Positions 47,834 to 56,140 of a stretch of DNA of 64,000 nucleotides are shown here, piece after piece. Position 1 is the stretch's first letter. Every line of letters starts with the position of its first letter. Under the pieces are notes generated by a model, which saw only the letters and a program-made list of their open reading frames with translations, had not been told where the DNA came from and ran no database searches. Source of the DNA: Spongiibacter tropicus DSM 19543 (lineage in GTDB: Bacteria; Pseudomonadota; Gammaproteobacteria; Pseudomonadales; Spongiibacteraceae). The stretch covers positions 438,463 to 502,462 of the forward strand of contig NZ_ATUS01000001.1 of assembly GCF_000420325.1 (NCBI RefSeq). Reading direction: 5' to 3'. The position numbers and the translations under genes were made by a program.

Positions 47834-48232
47834 ATGAGCACACAATTTGGCGAAACGGTGGAAGTCGGCATCGTCACCAACAATTTGGACGCGATGCGGC
47901 ACTTCTACGGTGAATTACTGGCATTGCCGCTGGAGGGCAGACTGGAGTTTCCCGGCGGCAGCATGGAGCGCTACCGCGTTGGCGGCAACATCATCAAGCT
48001 GGTGAACTACGGCGACGACACCCCCGCCAAGGGCGTGCCCGGTGGCGGCTATGCCGCCTGCGGCTACCGTTACTTCAGTCTGGCGGCAAACGATCTGACG
48101 GCAACCGTGGCCCTGTTGAAAGCAGCCGGCACCGACATCGCATTAGACGTCACCCCGTTTGGCGGCGGCATCGGCTTTGCCTTTGTTTGCGACCCCGATG
48201 GCAATTGGATCGAGCTGTTTGGCGCCTGCTAA
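47834..48232 (+). CDS. VOC (glyoxalase/dioxygenase fold) family protein
   Basis: A 132-residue two-module beta-alpha-beta-beta-beta protein. EVGIVTNNLDAMRHFYGELLALPL opens the fold and FVCDPDGNWIELFG closes it with the conserved Glu metal ligand. The substrate cannot be told. Its stop overlaps the sigma-54 regulator stop by four bases (CTAA/TTAG). Confidence 0.86.
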   Translation: MSTQFGETVEVGIVTNNLDAMRHFYGELLALPLEGRLEFPGGSMERYRVGGNIIKLVNYGDDTPAKGVPGGGYAACGYRYFSLAANDLTATVALLKAAGTDIALDVTPFGGGIGFAFVCDPDGNWIELFGAC

Positions 48233-49545
48233 GCGGCAGCGATACCGTATTTGCGCATCTTCTCGATGAGTGTTGTCCGCCGCAGCCCCAACCGCTCGGC
48301 CGCGCGACTGACGACCTGTCCAGAGGCTTCCAGCGCCTGCGTGATCCGGCGCCGCTCCAGTGCAGCGAGTTCTTCCTTCAGCGATAGCCCAGAGTCAGGC
48401 GAAGGTAGCTCGCCGCCGCCAGACGGCGCGGTCCACGCTGAGAGATCTCCGCGACAATACCCCGGCAAGTCATGCACGCCAACGAGCTTGTCGGGGTAGC
48501 TCACCGCCAGTCGCTCCAACAGATTAGCCAGCTCACGTACGTTCCCCGGCCAATCATAGCCCTGCAAGGCATCCAGCGCGGCAGGCGTGAACCGGGGCAG
48601 TGGCAAGCCCTCTTCTGCCAGGCGTACCGACAGGCTGTCGATCAAGGCTGGAATATCCTCGCGGCGCTCAGAAAGTGGCGGTATAGAAAGTGGAAAAACG
48701 TTGAGGCGATAATAAAGATCTTCACGAAACTGACCGTCAGCAATCATCGAGGGAAGATCGCGGTGCGTCGCCGCAACAATCCGAACATCTGCCGTACGGC
48801 TCTCACAGGAACCGACCCGCTCAAAACTCCGCTCTTGAATAGCACGCAGAATTTTCACCTGCATATCCAGCGGCATATCCCCTATTTCATCCAGAAACAA
48901 CGTACCGCCATGGGCGAGTTCAAAACGCCCCGCCCGACTGGAAATCGCGCCGGTGAATGCGCCTCGTTCATGACCGAACAGCTCTGACTCCAATAACTCT
49001 CGGGGAATAGCACCACAATTGATGGGTACAAACGGTCCCTGCGCGCGCTCAGACATACGATGAATTGCCCGAGCAACCAGCTCCTTGCCCGCTCCGGAAG
49101 GGCCGGTAATCATTACCGTAACGGGCTTGCCCGCGAGCTGCGCCACGGTATTTCTCAGTTGTCGCATGAGCGGACTGATGGCCACCAGTCCATCGCGGTG
49201 ATCGCCCGTCTGAGGCCCGTTTTCGTTCAGCAGGCTCTGCAACCGAGATAAGCCCTCCAACAGTGAGGGGTACTCCGGTGCCACTACCGTGCCCACACAA
49301 CGGGGCAACAGCGACGCCAACTCGGGCTCGGCAAGTCCTGGCAAGCTGGCATCCAGCAAAGACTCGCCGCCCTCCGCCAGCAACACCGCATCGGCGTCGC
49401 CCCGTTCAACCAGCATCAAGCCCGGCAGACCGATAGCCTCCAGCAACTGCCGGTAATACGCCTGTCGAGCTGGAGACGCTGCGATAAATAGCTGAACAGC
49501 ACAATGGGCCATAGGAATGATCGGTGAGCACAATGAAGCCGTCAT
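48229..49545 (-). CDS. FleQ-like sigma-54-dependent transcriptional activator
   Basis: A 438-residue enhancer-binding protein. The N-terminal 120 residues are a receiver-like domain without a recognisable phosphorylation site, as in FleQ. The AAA+ domain has Walker A GPSGAGKE, the sigma-54 loop GAFTGA and Walker B LFLDEIGD. The C-terminal Fis-type HTH ([21 protein letters not shown]) is nearly identical to that of FleQ. The LFRS cyclic-di-GMP motif of Pseudomonas FleQ is not seen; the aligned region reads RDGLVA. ATG at 49545 has GGTGAG 9 nt upstream. Two FleQ-box-like palindromes flank the start. No flagellar genes are in view. Confidence 0.88.
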   Translation of the reverse strand: MTASLCSPIIPMAHCAVQLFIAASPARQAYYRQLLEAIGLPGLMLVERGDADAVLLAEGGESLLDASLPGLAEPELASLLPRCVGTVVAPEYPSLLEGLSRLQSLLNENGPQTGDHRDGLVAISPLMRQLRNTVAQLAGKPVTVMITGPSGAGKELVARAIHRMSERAQGPFVPINCGAIPRELLESELFGHERGAFTGAISSRAGRFELAHGGTLFLDEIGDMPLDMQVKILRAIQERSFERVGSCESRTADVRIVAATHRDLPSMIADGQFREDLYYRLNVFPLSIPPLSERREDIPALIDSLSVRLAEEGLPLPRFTPAALDALQGYDWPGNVRELANLLERLAVSYPDKLVGVHDLPGYCRGDLSAWTAPSGGGELPSPDSGLSLKEELAALERRRITQALEASGQVVSRAAERLGLRRTTLIEKMRKYGIAAA

Positions 49546-49554
49546 TTTATTGAC
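49541..49554 (-). promoter_or_regulatory. FleQ-box-like palindrome over the start codon
   Basis: On the minus strand, GTCAATAAAATGAC matches the FleQ consensus GTCaNTAAAtTGAC at 12 of 13 defined bases and includes the ATG of the FleQ-like gene. Confidence 0.55.
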
Positions 49555-49591
49555 TCACCAAGGGAAAAACAGCCCCAACCGGCAACAAACC

Positions 49592-49605
49592 GTCATTTTA
49601 ACGAC
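49592..49605 (-). promoter_or_regulatory. Second FleQ-box-like element
   Basis: On the minus strand, GTCGTTAAAATGAC matches 11 of 13 defined bases, 51 bp upstream of the first box, close to five DNA turns. The copies share the 11-mer TAAAATGACGG. Confidence 0.5.
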
Positions 49606-49614
49606 ACTTCACAC

Positions 49615-51783
49615 TCAGGGCGTCAGCGTCTCCAGCCAGCATTCAAGTTCCGTCGCGGGCATCGGCCGGGCAAAATAGAAGCCTTGCATCTGGTCACAGC
49701 CCAGCGACTGCAGGGCCTGCCAGTCCGCAATGTCTTCAACCCCTTCGGCCACAACGTCCATCTTCAACGTGTGAGCCAACTGCGTCACGGCGCCGACAAC
49801 GGCCGCCTTCTCGGTCTCCTGACTGATCTGCCGAACAAAGCTGCGATCGAGTTTGACCGCAGTTATCGGGAAACGCAGCAGGTAACTGAGGGAACAGTAG
49901 CCTGTCCCGAAATCGTCCAGGGAAATCCCCAGACCCAGGGCCCGCAGTGCTCCCAGGGCATCCCCCGCCAGCTGGCTGTCGATCAATACGCCTTCGGTGA
50001 TCTCAAGCTCAATGCGCGAGGGCTCCACCCCGCTGCGCCGCAGTTGGTCCGCGCAGTGGTCGACAAACCCCGGCGTTCGCAATTGCCTGGCCGATACATT
50101 CACTGACAGCTTGCATTGCGCAAGGGGCCCTTGCTTCCAGGCGACCAGTTGCTGACAGGCCTGCTCGAACACCCAGTCGCCAATTTCGACAATCTGACCG
50201 CTTTCCTCTGCCAGAGGGATAAAGGTTGCCGGCGGCACCATCCCCATCTCGGGACTGTTCCAGCGCAGCAGGGCCTCCAGCGCCAGAAGACGACGGCCGT
50301 CCGCCGACACGCGAGGCTGGTAGAACAGCGAAAACTCGCGCCGCATCAGTGCCTGTTTCATACCATCGAGATACTGCAGACTCTGACTCAAGCGCGGCAT
50401 CATATCCGGCAGATAATAGCGGCTGCAGCATCGCCCGGCGGCTTTGGCCTCGTGCAATGCCAGATCCGCCTGTTGAATCAGCTCCCGAGCAGTGTCTCCC
50501 GACCGGGAAACACTGATACCGATACTGGCCGCGAGATATATGGCTTGTCCATTGTGCAGAAACGGCTCGTTAAACAGTGCCAGCAGTTCATCAGCCATCG
50601 CATCGACGGTTTCCCTGCAGACCGACTCCTCCTCTGCTACACGGAAAAACAGACCGAACGAGTCCGCGGCCAGGCGACCCAGGCCTTTTTTCCTGCACCC
50701 GGCCCCCTCAAAATAGCCCGCCGCGAGGCTATCGAGCATATCGTCGGTAGGCGTACCGCAGGCCTTAAAGTGCTCACACAATCTCGCCGCCAACAAACGC
50801 AGCAGTTCATCGCCAGCGTCATGGCCAAGGACATTATTTATGCGACTGAAGTGGTCAATATCGAAGTAGAAAAAGGCGACCTTGCTGCTGCCGCCTTCGG
50901 TTTCAGCAAGCAGCTCATCAACACAGCGTTCGAGCAGCACCCGATTCCGCAAGCCGGTCAGCGGATCGTAATAGGCCATCCGCGTGACCTCACGCTGGTT
51001 CTGGTAGCGTTCGGAAACATCGACGCAAAGCCCGTTGATCTGCAATAGCGGGCCATCACTGCGCGTCAGCTGCATTTCCACCCAGCGCCACTGACCATCG
51101 TCATGATGCCAGCGATAATGACAGAACGATTCCTGACCATCGCTTATCGCCTGACGAAAACTGTTGGTAATGCGTTTCAAATCCGCAGCAGGTACGCGCG
51201 CCGATAGCGATCGGGTCAGACTGATGGGGTCGAGCTGACTGTGTTCCAGCCCCTCCAGGCCAAACACTTCCCCGTTAAACATGCGAAAGCGCTTGTTCTC
51301 CAGGTCGTAATGCCAGTGAGCGATCTTGAGCATCCGGCGCGCCTGGTCCTGCACAACCTGCGCATCGCGCATCACTGCCAAATGCCGACGGTCCTCGACC
51401 AGGCGCCGCAAACCGTGCAGCAGCGAGGCGAGATGAAAACAGGGTAGCAGCAGATCAGCCCCGGCCTGACTCAGCGTTTCGAGCTCACTCCCGGCACCCT
51501 CGCCCTCCGCCAGAATAACCAGCAGCGGCAGGTCGCGCTCTTGAGCGCTGCGGCACAGTGACTGCTTCTCGGCAAGGGAAAATTCCGCAGCAATGACCAC
51601 CGCATCGCAAGCCGGTGTGTCCTCGCTGCTATCGAGCGCCGTCGCCACGTGCACCGACATATCTGGCGGAAGATCTGTTGCGCACAGCGGTATGTCACTA
51701 CCGGCTGGTGCAATCCACCACAGCACTATCGCGGATCGTTTATCAGGGTTCCAAAAATCAGGAGGCATTACCACTTGCTCCAT
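49615..51783 (-). CDS. PAS-GGDEF-EAL protein, predicted cyclic-di-GMP phosphodiesterase
   Basis: A 722-residue cytoplasmic protein. The N-terminal 130 residues are receiver-like, followed by a PAS domain (about 150-255), a GGDEF domain (about 265-430) and an EAL domain (about 455-715). The cyclase signature is degenerate (LAADSFGLFF in place of GGDEF) with an inserted Cys/Gly-rich stretch before it. The EAL half keeps EALLRW, SVNVSARQL, DDFGTGYCSLSYL and AEGVED, so hydrolysis is likely. It lies 69 bp upstream of the FleQ-like gene on the same strand; the two may be co-transcribed. Confidence 0.92.
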   Translation of the reverse strand: MEQVVMPPDFWNPDKRSAIVLWWIAPAGSDIPLCATDLPPDMSVHVATALDSSEDTPACDAVVIAAEFSLAEKQSLCRSAQERDLPLLVILAEGEGAGSELETLSQAGADLLLPCFHLASLLHGLRRLVEDRRHLAVMRDAQVVQDQARRMLKIAHWHYDLENKRFRMFNGEVFGLEGLEHSQLDPISLTRSLSARVPAADLKRITNSFRQAISDGQESFCHYRWHHDDGQWRWVEMQLTRSDGPLLQINGLCVDVSERYQNQREVTRMAYYDPLTGLRNRVLLERCVDELLAETEGGSSKVAFFYFDIDHFSRINNVLGHDAGDELLRLLAARLCEHFKACGTPTDDMLDSLAAGYFEGAGCRKKGLGRLAADSFGLFFRVAEEESVCRETVDAMADELLALFNEPFLHNGQAIYLAASIGISVSRSGDTARELIQQADLALHEAKAAGRCCSRYYLPDMMPRLSQSLQYLDGMKQALMRREFSLFYQPRVSADGRRLLALEALLRWNSPEMGMVPPATFIPLAEESGQIVEIGDWVFEQACQQLVAWKQGPLAQCKLSVNVSARQLRTPGFVDHCADQLRRSGVEPSRIELEITEGVLIDSQLAGDALGALRALGLGISLDDFGTGYCSLSYLLRFPITAVKLDRSFVRQISQETEKAAVVGAVTQLAHTLKMDVVAEGVEDIADWQALQSLGCDQMQGFYFARPMPATELECWLETLTP

Positions 51784-51990
51784 GCACCCACTTACCCAGG
51801 CTACATCTTGTATGTGAGTTTTTTGTTATCACGCAAGTCACGTTACACAGGCGCGCCGCAAAATCATAGCGCGACGGCAAAAAGAAAAGAAGCCAAACTG
51901 CCGCTTCGCGATAAGGCATCAAGGGCTTGCCCACCCGAGAGCCATGCTGCAAAATCGCAGCGTTTCAGCTATTTCCCAACAGGATCAACC

Positions 51991-52452
51991 ATGTCAGACA
52001 GCCAACCGGTGTACTACCTCACCTGGGATGAATTGCACCGGGACACCCGCAACCTCGCCCGAAACCTAACAGACAAATCATGGCGCGGCATTATCAGCAT
52101 TGCCCGCGGCGGTCTGGTACCCGGCGCCATCCTGGCAAGAGAACTTAATCTGCGTGTGGTGGATACTCTCTGCATCGCCAGTTACGACCACGACCAGCAG
52201 GGTGATATCCAGATTCTCAAATCCGTGGACGGCGACGGCGACGGCTACCTGCTTGTCGATGATCTGGTCGATACTGGCGGCACCGCCAAAATCGCCCGAC
52301 AGTTATTGCCCAAAGCCACGTTTGTCACCATCTACGCCAAACCGCAAGCCCGTGATCTGGCGGAGCATTACAGCCGGGAATTCGCCCAGGAAACCTGGAT
52401 TCACTTTCCCTGGGATATCGAGCATTGCTACAGCGAGCCTCTGGTGCGCTGA
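51991..52452 (+). CDS. gpt: Xanthine-guanine phosphoribosyltransferase
   Basis: Salvages xanthine and guanine with PRPP to XMP and GMP. The 153-residue protein follows E. coli Gpt closely: TWDELHRDTRNLARNL, IISIARGGLVPGAILARELN, CIASYDHD and the PRPP loop LLVDDLVDTGGTA, then FVTIYAKP and TWIHFPWD. ATG at 51991 has AGGA 6 nt upstream. The 207-bp upstream gap holds no other gene. Confidence 0.94.
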   Translation: MSDSQPVYYLTWDELHRDTRNLARNLTDKSWRGIISIARGGLVPGAILARELNLRVVDTLCIASYDHDQQGDIQILKSVDGDGDGYLLVDDLVDTGGTAKIARQLLPKATFVTIYAKPQARDLAEHYSREFAQETWIHFPWDIEHCYSEPLVR

Positions 52453-52456
52453 GCCT

Positions 52457-52485
52457 TTGCCCTGTCAGGCCGTACAAAGTAAACT
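52457..52485 (+). promoter_or_regulatory. Candidate promoter of tRNA-Arg
   Basis: TTGCCC (4 of 6) and TAAACT (4 of 6) lie 17 bp apart, followed by a GC-rich CTCGGCC discriminator typical of stable-RNA genes, about 19 bp before the tRNA. Confidence 0.45.
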
Positions 52486-52503
52486 CTCGGCCTCGCAATT
52501 TCT

Positions 52504-52580
52504 GCCCCGGTGGCACAGCTGGATAGCGCGGCCCCCTCCTAAGGGGCAGGTCACAGGTTCGAATCCTGTCCGGGGCACCA
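52504..52580 (+). tRNA. tRNA-Arg (anticodon CCT)
   Basis: The cloverleaf is visible: acceptor GCCCCGG pairing with CCGGGGC, anticodon stem GCCCC/GGGGC around loop CTCCTAA (anticodon CCT, reading AGG), T-arm ACAGG-TTCGAAT-CCTGT, and an encoded CCA end. The D-stem GCAC/GCGC has one A-C mismatch. The rare Arg codon AGG is its target. No duplicated 3' end or integrase is seen nearby. Confidence 0.95.
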
Positions 52581-52588
52581 CTTCTCCT

Positions 52589-53305
52589 TCATTCACATCC
52601 GCAGTTCGTTGACGCCTGCAGCCAATCACGCATGCTCTCCGCCTCTTCCCGATAGGTTCTCCGCTCGGCCCTATCCAGGGCACAAAACCGCAAGGCATTC
52701 ATCAGATAGCGATCCAGCCGCCCCGGCAACAGTGACGCGCCCGGCGTACAACAGATGTGATGCCAGTGCAGCAGTTGCCGGGCAGCATCCCAATGAAGCA
52801 GCTCTCCATTGGGATTGAGGGTATAGGCCAAAATGGCAGAATCAGGCAGTACCGGCCCACAGTCTACCGAGCGGGCAACAACAACAGCCGTCGCCGCATC
52901 CGGGTACCCGAGGGAGACTAACTGACGGTAATAACGCGGCTGCCCAAGACCGAGATCAAACGTTGCCCAGCAGAGCTGATGCTGCTCGACCCCATCACCG
53001 GGCACTATCGAAACGGCTTCGCTCTGCCCACCCAAGAACGCCGGATACCAGGGTAACGCTGGCTGCGACGCCGTGTGGTAAAACAGCTCGGCCAGCCGAG
53101 TGAGCGTCCCCTCATGCTGCCCGCTGATAGCGATATGCGTGTGATACACATGGCTCTTCAGGCCACTCAGCCACTGCCGCTCAGTCCTGCAGCGGTCAAT
53201 TTCCCGATGTCGTTGTTGCATGGCTTGCGCCATCGTGTGCATGGCCCTGAACGACTGCGGCGCCTCGGCTACAGCCTCATCCAGAGAGCATTCCCAAGCG
53301 TCCAT
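52589..53305 (-). CDS. Hypothetical protein coupled to the TonB receptor gene
   Basis: A 238-residue protein I do not recognise. It has no signal peptide or membrane helix. The N-terminal third is helical with QQRHREIDRCRTERQWL; the rest is rich in His, Trp, Tyr and Cys (HVYHTHIAISGQHEG, LLHWHHICCTPGAS). The ATG at 53305 lies four bases after the receptor stop, so it is probably translated from the receptor mRNA. The frame extends further upstream but only inside the receptor gene. Its place suggests a role in handling the imported ligand, which is inference. Confidence 0.72.
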   Translation of the reverse strand: MDAWECSLDEAVAEAPQSFRAMHTMAQAMQQRHREIDRCRTERQWLSGLKSHVYHTHIAISGQHEGTLTRLAELFYHTASQPALPWYPAFLGGQSEAVSIVPGDGVEQHQLCWATFDLGLGQPRYYRQLVSLGYPDAATAVVVARSVDCGPVLPDSAILAYTLNPNGELLHWDAARQLLHWHHICCTPGASLLPGRLDRYLMNALRFCALDRAERRTYREEAESMRDWLQASTNCGCE

Positions 53306-53309
53306 TCTT

Positions 53310-55811
53310 TCAGGGCCACTGATAGGCCACTTCCACTCCGTAGTGGCGCGGAGGCAGCGGCGCTTTCGTTGTTGTACCGAGATTGTCTCCCAGTGCAACA
53401 CCGCCGCCAAAGTAGACGTCATCCTTGAGGTTGTTCACATACGCGCTGATTCGCCACTGCTCATCGGGCAACCAGTTCACACGAGCGTTGTAAAGCTCCT
53501 GCCCACCCAGTGTGGCGCCTTCATAAAGACTGGCCATGGCATCCAGCCCCACAAAGATCTCGGAGCGATAGGAATAGTGCAGACGCGGAATGATCAGCCC
53601 CACCGGTGTCATAAACTGGTATTGAATAGCGATTGAACGCGTGTGCTCTGGCACCACGGCAAAAGGCTCGTCGCTGCGATCGAATTGTGAGCCATCGGCA
53701 AGAAACACCGTGTAGTCACGATAATAGGCGTCGGTGTACCCCGCGTTGGCATCGATCCGCAGCGCATCCAGTACCAGCGTCGCCTCCAGCTCCGCCCCCT
53801 GAACGATCGCCGCACCGGCATTGTCGAGAAACAGGATCACATCCGTCGGTCCACCCGGCCCCGTTTCCGCCTGCTGAACCTGAATCTGGTCGTAGTCCAT
53901 GCGGTATACCGCGCCATTCAGCCGCAGGCGCGAACCCAGTGCATCGATCTTGAAACCGAGTTCCGTGTTATTGACGATCTCAGGCTCAAAGGCATTCAAG
54001 CGCCGTCCGCGCAGGCCGATCCCCCCGGATTTATAGCCTTCGCTGACGGTTGCATAGGCCATAAAGCTGTCGATAGCCAGCGCGTCCATCCAGGCGCCCC
54101 GGCCAAAATACGTCAACGTCGCCGCCGGAGACAGTTGCTCAAAAGCCAACGACGTTTCATTAATCTCCGGGTCAAGAAACGGGATCGGCTGCGCAAAGTC
54201 GATGCCATCGAAGACCACTCGCGGCACCGGCGCGTAGATACCTCCCTGTGCGTGAATCAGCCCTTCGCGCATACCAAAAGCCGCAAAATCAGGGTTGTAG
54301 AGAACAATCTCCCGCTGCTTGTCATCTTCGGTGTAGCGCAGGCCCAGCGTCAGTTGCCATGACTCGGTAAAATCGTAACTCCCCTGTATAAACACCGCCC
54401 GAGTTTCATTTTCGATATTGCTCAGATTGACCGACGCCGACAGCAGCGGAAACACCAGATTGTCAGTCAAGTCGCCAATCGGCCCCAGGTCCGGAAATAA
54501 GCCGCCGGGCAACAGGCTGCCCGCCAGAAAAGTCGGCGGAATACCCAGGACGCCGTTGGCGCCGATAATCTGCGGATAGGGAAAGCCCTTGATGCTCTCC
54601 GTGGAGTAAAAGGCACCGAAGGTCAGATCGAGCTTATTGTCGAAAAACCGGCCATTGGCCTTCAACTCCTGACTGAGTTGATAGCGCGCCTCATCACCGG
54701 GATCAATGCCGGAAGCGCGCAGTGCCTTGGTCGCATATTTTTCACCGTTGTGTACCAGACTGAAGTCGCTGGCATCCACATCTTCCTGCTTACCCAGATC
54801 ATATTGACGGCTGTAGGCCGTTATCGATTCAACATCCAGGCTCTCGCCGCGCCAGCGCCAGGTCATTGCGTGCAGTTCAGAGGTCTGCTTGTAAAAACTG
54901 GCCTCGGCATTAATGGCCACCTTACGCTGCTCGGCGAGATCTTCCTGCGCCGCGCAGCGCTGAGCGTAGTTATCACTGGCACCGGGAATGAAGAAGGTGG
55001 CAGCCGCCGCATCGGGGTTAATGACCTCGCAATTACTGCCCTGCCCCTTTTCATCCTGATGACTCCAAAACGAAAACCAGTCCAGCGTTAGGTGATCAGA
55101 AATATCCCACAGAAAGCGCCCCGCAATCGCCTGCCGATCCTCATCGGCAAACACGCTGTTGTCCGCGATATTTTCAAAATAGCCATCGAGTCGACGCACG
55201 GAGGCACTGAGGCGAAGCGCCATATTGCGTCCCTCAACAGGGATATTCACGCTGGCTTTGAGATCTTCCCGCCCGTAATTACCCACGGTAACGGTGGTCG
55301 CCCCTTCCCAGGCATCAAAGGACGGGGCCTTTGTGGTGACCAACATCGCGCCACCGGTATTGTTTTTGCCAAACAGCGTGCCCTGTGGGCCGCGCAATAC
55401 CTGAATGCTGGCCACATCCACCGCGTCGAGGAGCTGGGAATCCTGTCGAGCAATAAAAATACCGTTCAGGTATTGCCCTACGCCGGGGTCCAGCTCCGGC
55501 GTCGAGGCACGCTGGCCAATGCCACGCACAAAGATCGCCTGACTTTTCGTGGCGGTAGGCGCCACCTGCAAGTTCGGCACAATATTCTTGATATCCGCCA
55601 GGGTACTGATCCCCGAGCGCTCCAAGTCACTGCTACCCAATGCCGATACCGACACCGGCGTATCCTGCAGGCTTTCCTCCCTGCGCCGCGCCGTGACCAC
55701 CACTTCTTCAAGTTGTGCCATGACCGGCGAAGAATACAGGGGTGCAACGGATAGTGAGCACCACGCTGCCGTCGATAATAGCGACGACAAAAACACAGCT
55801 CTTTTTGTCAC
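53310..55811 (-). CDS. TonB-dependent outer-membrane receptor
   Basis: An 833-residue ligand-gated outer-membrane channel driven by TonB-ExbB-ExbD. A signal peptide (to about residue 32, SPVMAQ) is followed by a TonB box region EEVVVTARRR. The plug domain has IFVRGIGQR and QVLRGPQGTLFGKNNTGGAM, and the beta-barrel ends in YGVEVAYQWP. The opening EEVVVTARRREESLQDTPVS is that of receptors common in sterol-, hydrocarbon- and siderophore-using marine bacteria; the ligand is not identifiable. The start is GTG at 55811 with AGAGAGG 5 nt upstream. A Fur-box-like promoter lies about 280 bp upstream. Confidence 0.93.
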   Translation of the reverse strand: MTKRAVFLSSLLSTAAWCSLSVAPLYSSPVMAQLEEVVVTARRREESLQDTPVSVSALGSSDLERSGISTLADIKNIVPNLQVAPTATKSQAIFVRGIGQRASTPELDPGVGQYLNGIFIARQDSQLLDAVDVASIQVLRGPQGTLFGKNNTGGAMLVTTKAPSFDAWEGATTVTVGNYGREDLKASVNIPVEGRNMALRLSASVRRLDGYFENIADNSVFADEDRQAIAGRFLWDISDHLTLDWFSFWSHQDEKGQGSNCEVINPDAAAATFFIPGASDNYAQRCAAQEDLAEQRKVAINAEASFYKQTSELHAMTWRWRGESLDVESITAYSRQYDLGKQEDVDASDFSLVHNGEKYATKALRASGIDPGDEARYQLSQELKANGRFFDNKLDLTFGAFYSTESIKGFPYPQIIGANGVLGIPPTFLAGSLLPGGLFPDLGPIGDLTDNLVFPLLSASVNLSNIENETRAVFIQGSYDFTESWQLTLGLRYTEDDKQREIVLYNPDFAAFGMREGLIHAQGGIYAPVPRVVFDGIDFAQPIPFLDPEINETSLAFEQLSPAATLTYFGRGAWMDALAIDSFMAYATVSEGYKSGGIGLRGRRLNAFEPEIVNNTELGFKIDALGSRLRLNGAVYRMDYDQIQVQQAETGPGGPTDVILFLDNAGAAIVQGAELEATLVLDALRIDANAGYTDAYYRDYTVFLADGSQFDRSDEPFAVVPEHTRSIAIQYQFMTPVGLIIPRLHYSYRSEIFVGLDAMASLYEGATLGGQELYNARVNWLPDEQWRISAYVNNLKDDVYFGGGVALGDNLGTTTKAPLPPRHYGVEVAYQWP

Positions 55812-55886
55812 TGAGGCCTCTCTTATTATTATTTATCACACACTCTCAATGACACACATTTACACGAACGCGAATTAACATCCAGC

Positions 55887-55901
55887 TCCGTACGTAACGG
55901 A
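55887..55901. repeat. Inverted repeat upstream of the TonB receptor
   Basis: TCCGT-ACGTA-ACGGA has 5-bp arms and lies 76 bp before the receptor start codon. It is a possible operator; no regulator is identified. Confidence 0.3.
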
Positions 55902-55973
55902 CCGATGAAAACCGACGGGGGTCTACATTGACATACTGCCTCAGAATGCCGGAACGAGCAGAAATGACAGACG

Positions 55974-56079
55974 AAAAAAACCCCGGCAGGACAAACACTG
56001 CCGGGGCTAATACGGAGAGATAATCGCGACGGGGCCGTAACGTCAGAGAGAGGGGGTAGACATCGCCCCGCCGCGACAT
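55974..56079 (-). ncRNA. Candidate Fur-regulated small RNA with anti-Shine-Dalgarno loop
   Basis: Predicted transcript of about 106 nt on the minus strand, from near 56079 to the T-run at 55974-55980. Seen: a 12-bp stem (56065-56076 with 56024-56035, one G-U pair), an inner 5-bp stem, and a 14-base apical loop UACCCCCUCUCUCU (56045-56058). A short U-rich linker and a 9-bp terminator hairpin with seven T follow. It lies between pycB and the TonB receptor, with no credible reading frame. It has the layout of iron-responsive sRNAs such as RyhB or PrrF, but I do not recognise its sequence. Alternatively it is an attenuated leader of the receptor gene or a pycB 3' end. Confidence 0.55.
55981..56006 (-). 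terminator. Strong intrinsic terminator
   Basis: A perfect 9-bp stem, CCCCGGCAG/CTGCCGGGG, has an 8-base loop, with seven T residues directly after it on the minus strand. It ends the candidate small RNA and any message from pycBA. Confidence 0.9.
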
Positions 56080-56085
56080 GACTTA

Positions 56086-56114
56086 ACAATAATCATTCTC
56101 ATTTTTATTTGCAA
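56086..56114 (-). promoter_or_regulatory. Promoter overlapped by a Fur-box-like sequence
   Basis: On the minus strand, TTGCAA (56109-56114) and TATTGT (56086-56091) are 17 bp apart. Between and over them, 56088-56106 reads AAAAATGAGAATGATTATT, matching the 19-bp Fur consensus at 14 positions. Spacer-to-minus-10 overlap is the usual geometry for Fur repression. It lies 26 bp after the pycB stop. Confidence 0.6.
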
Positions 56115-56140
56115 GCAATTTGCAAAAAATATTTTCAAAC

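Noticed and set aside
52504-53305. Genomic island integrated at tRNA-Arg
   Set aside because: No integrase, no duplicated tRNA 3' end, and neighbours have ordinary composition and conserved-type genes.
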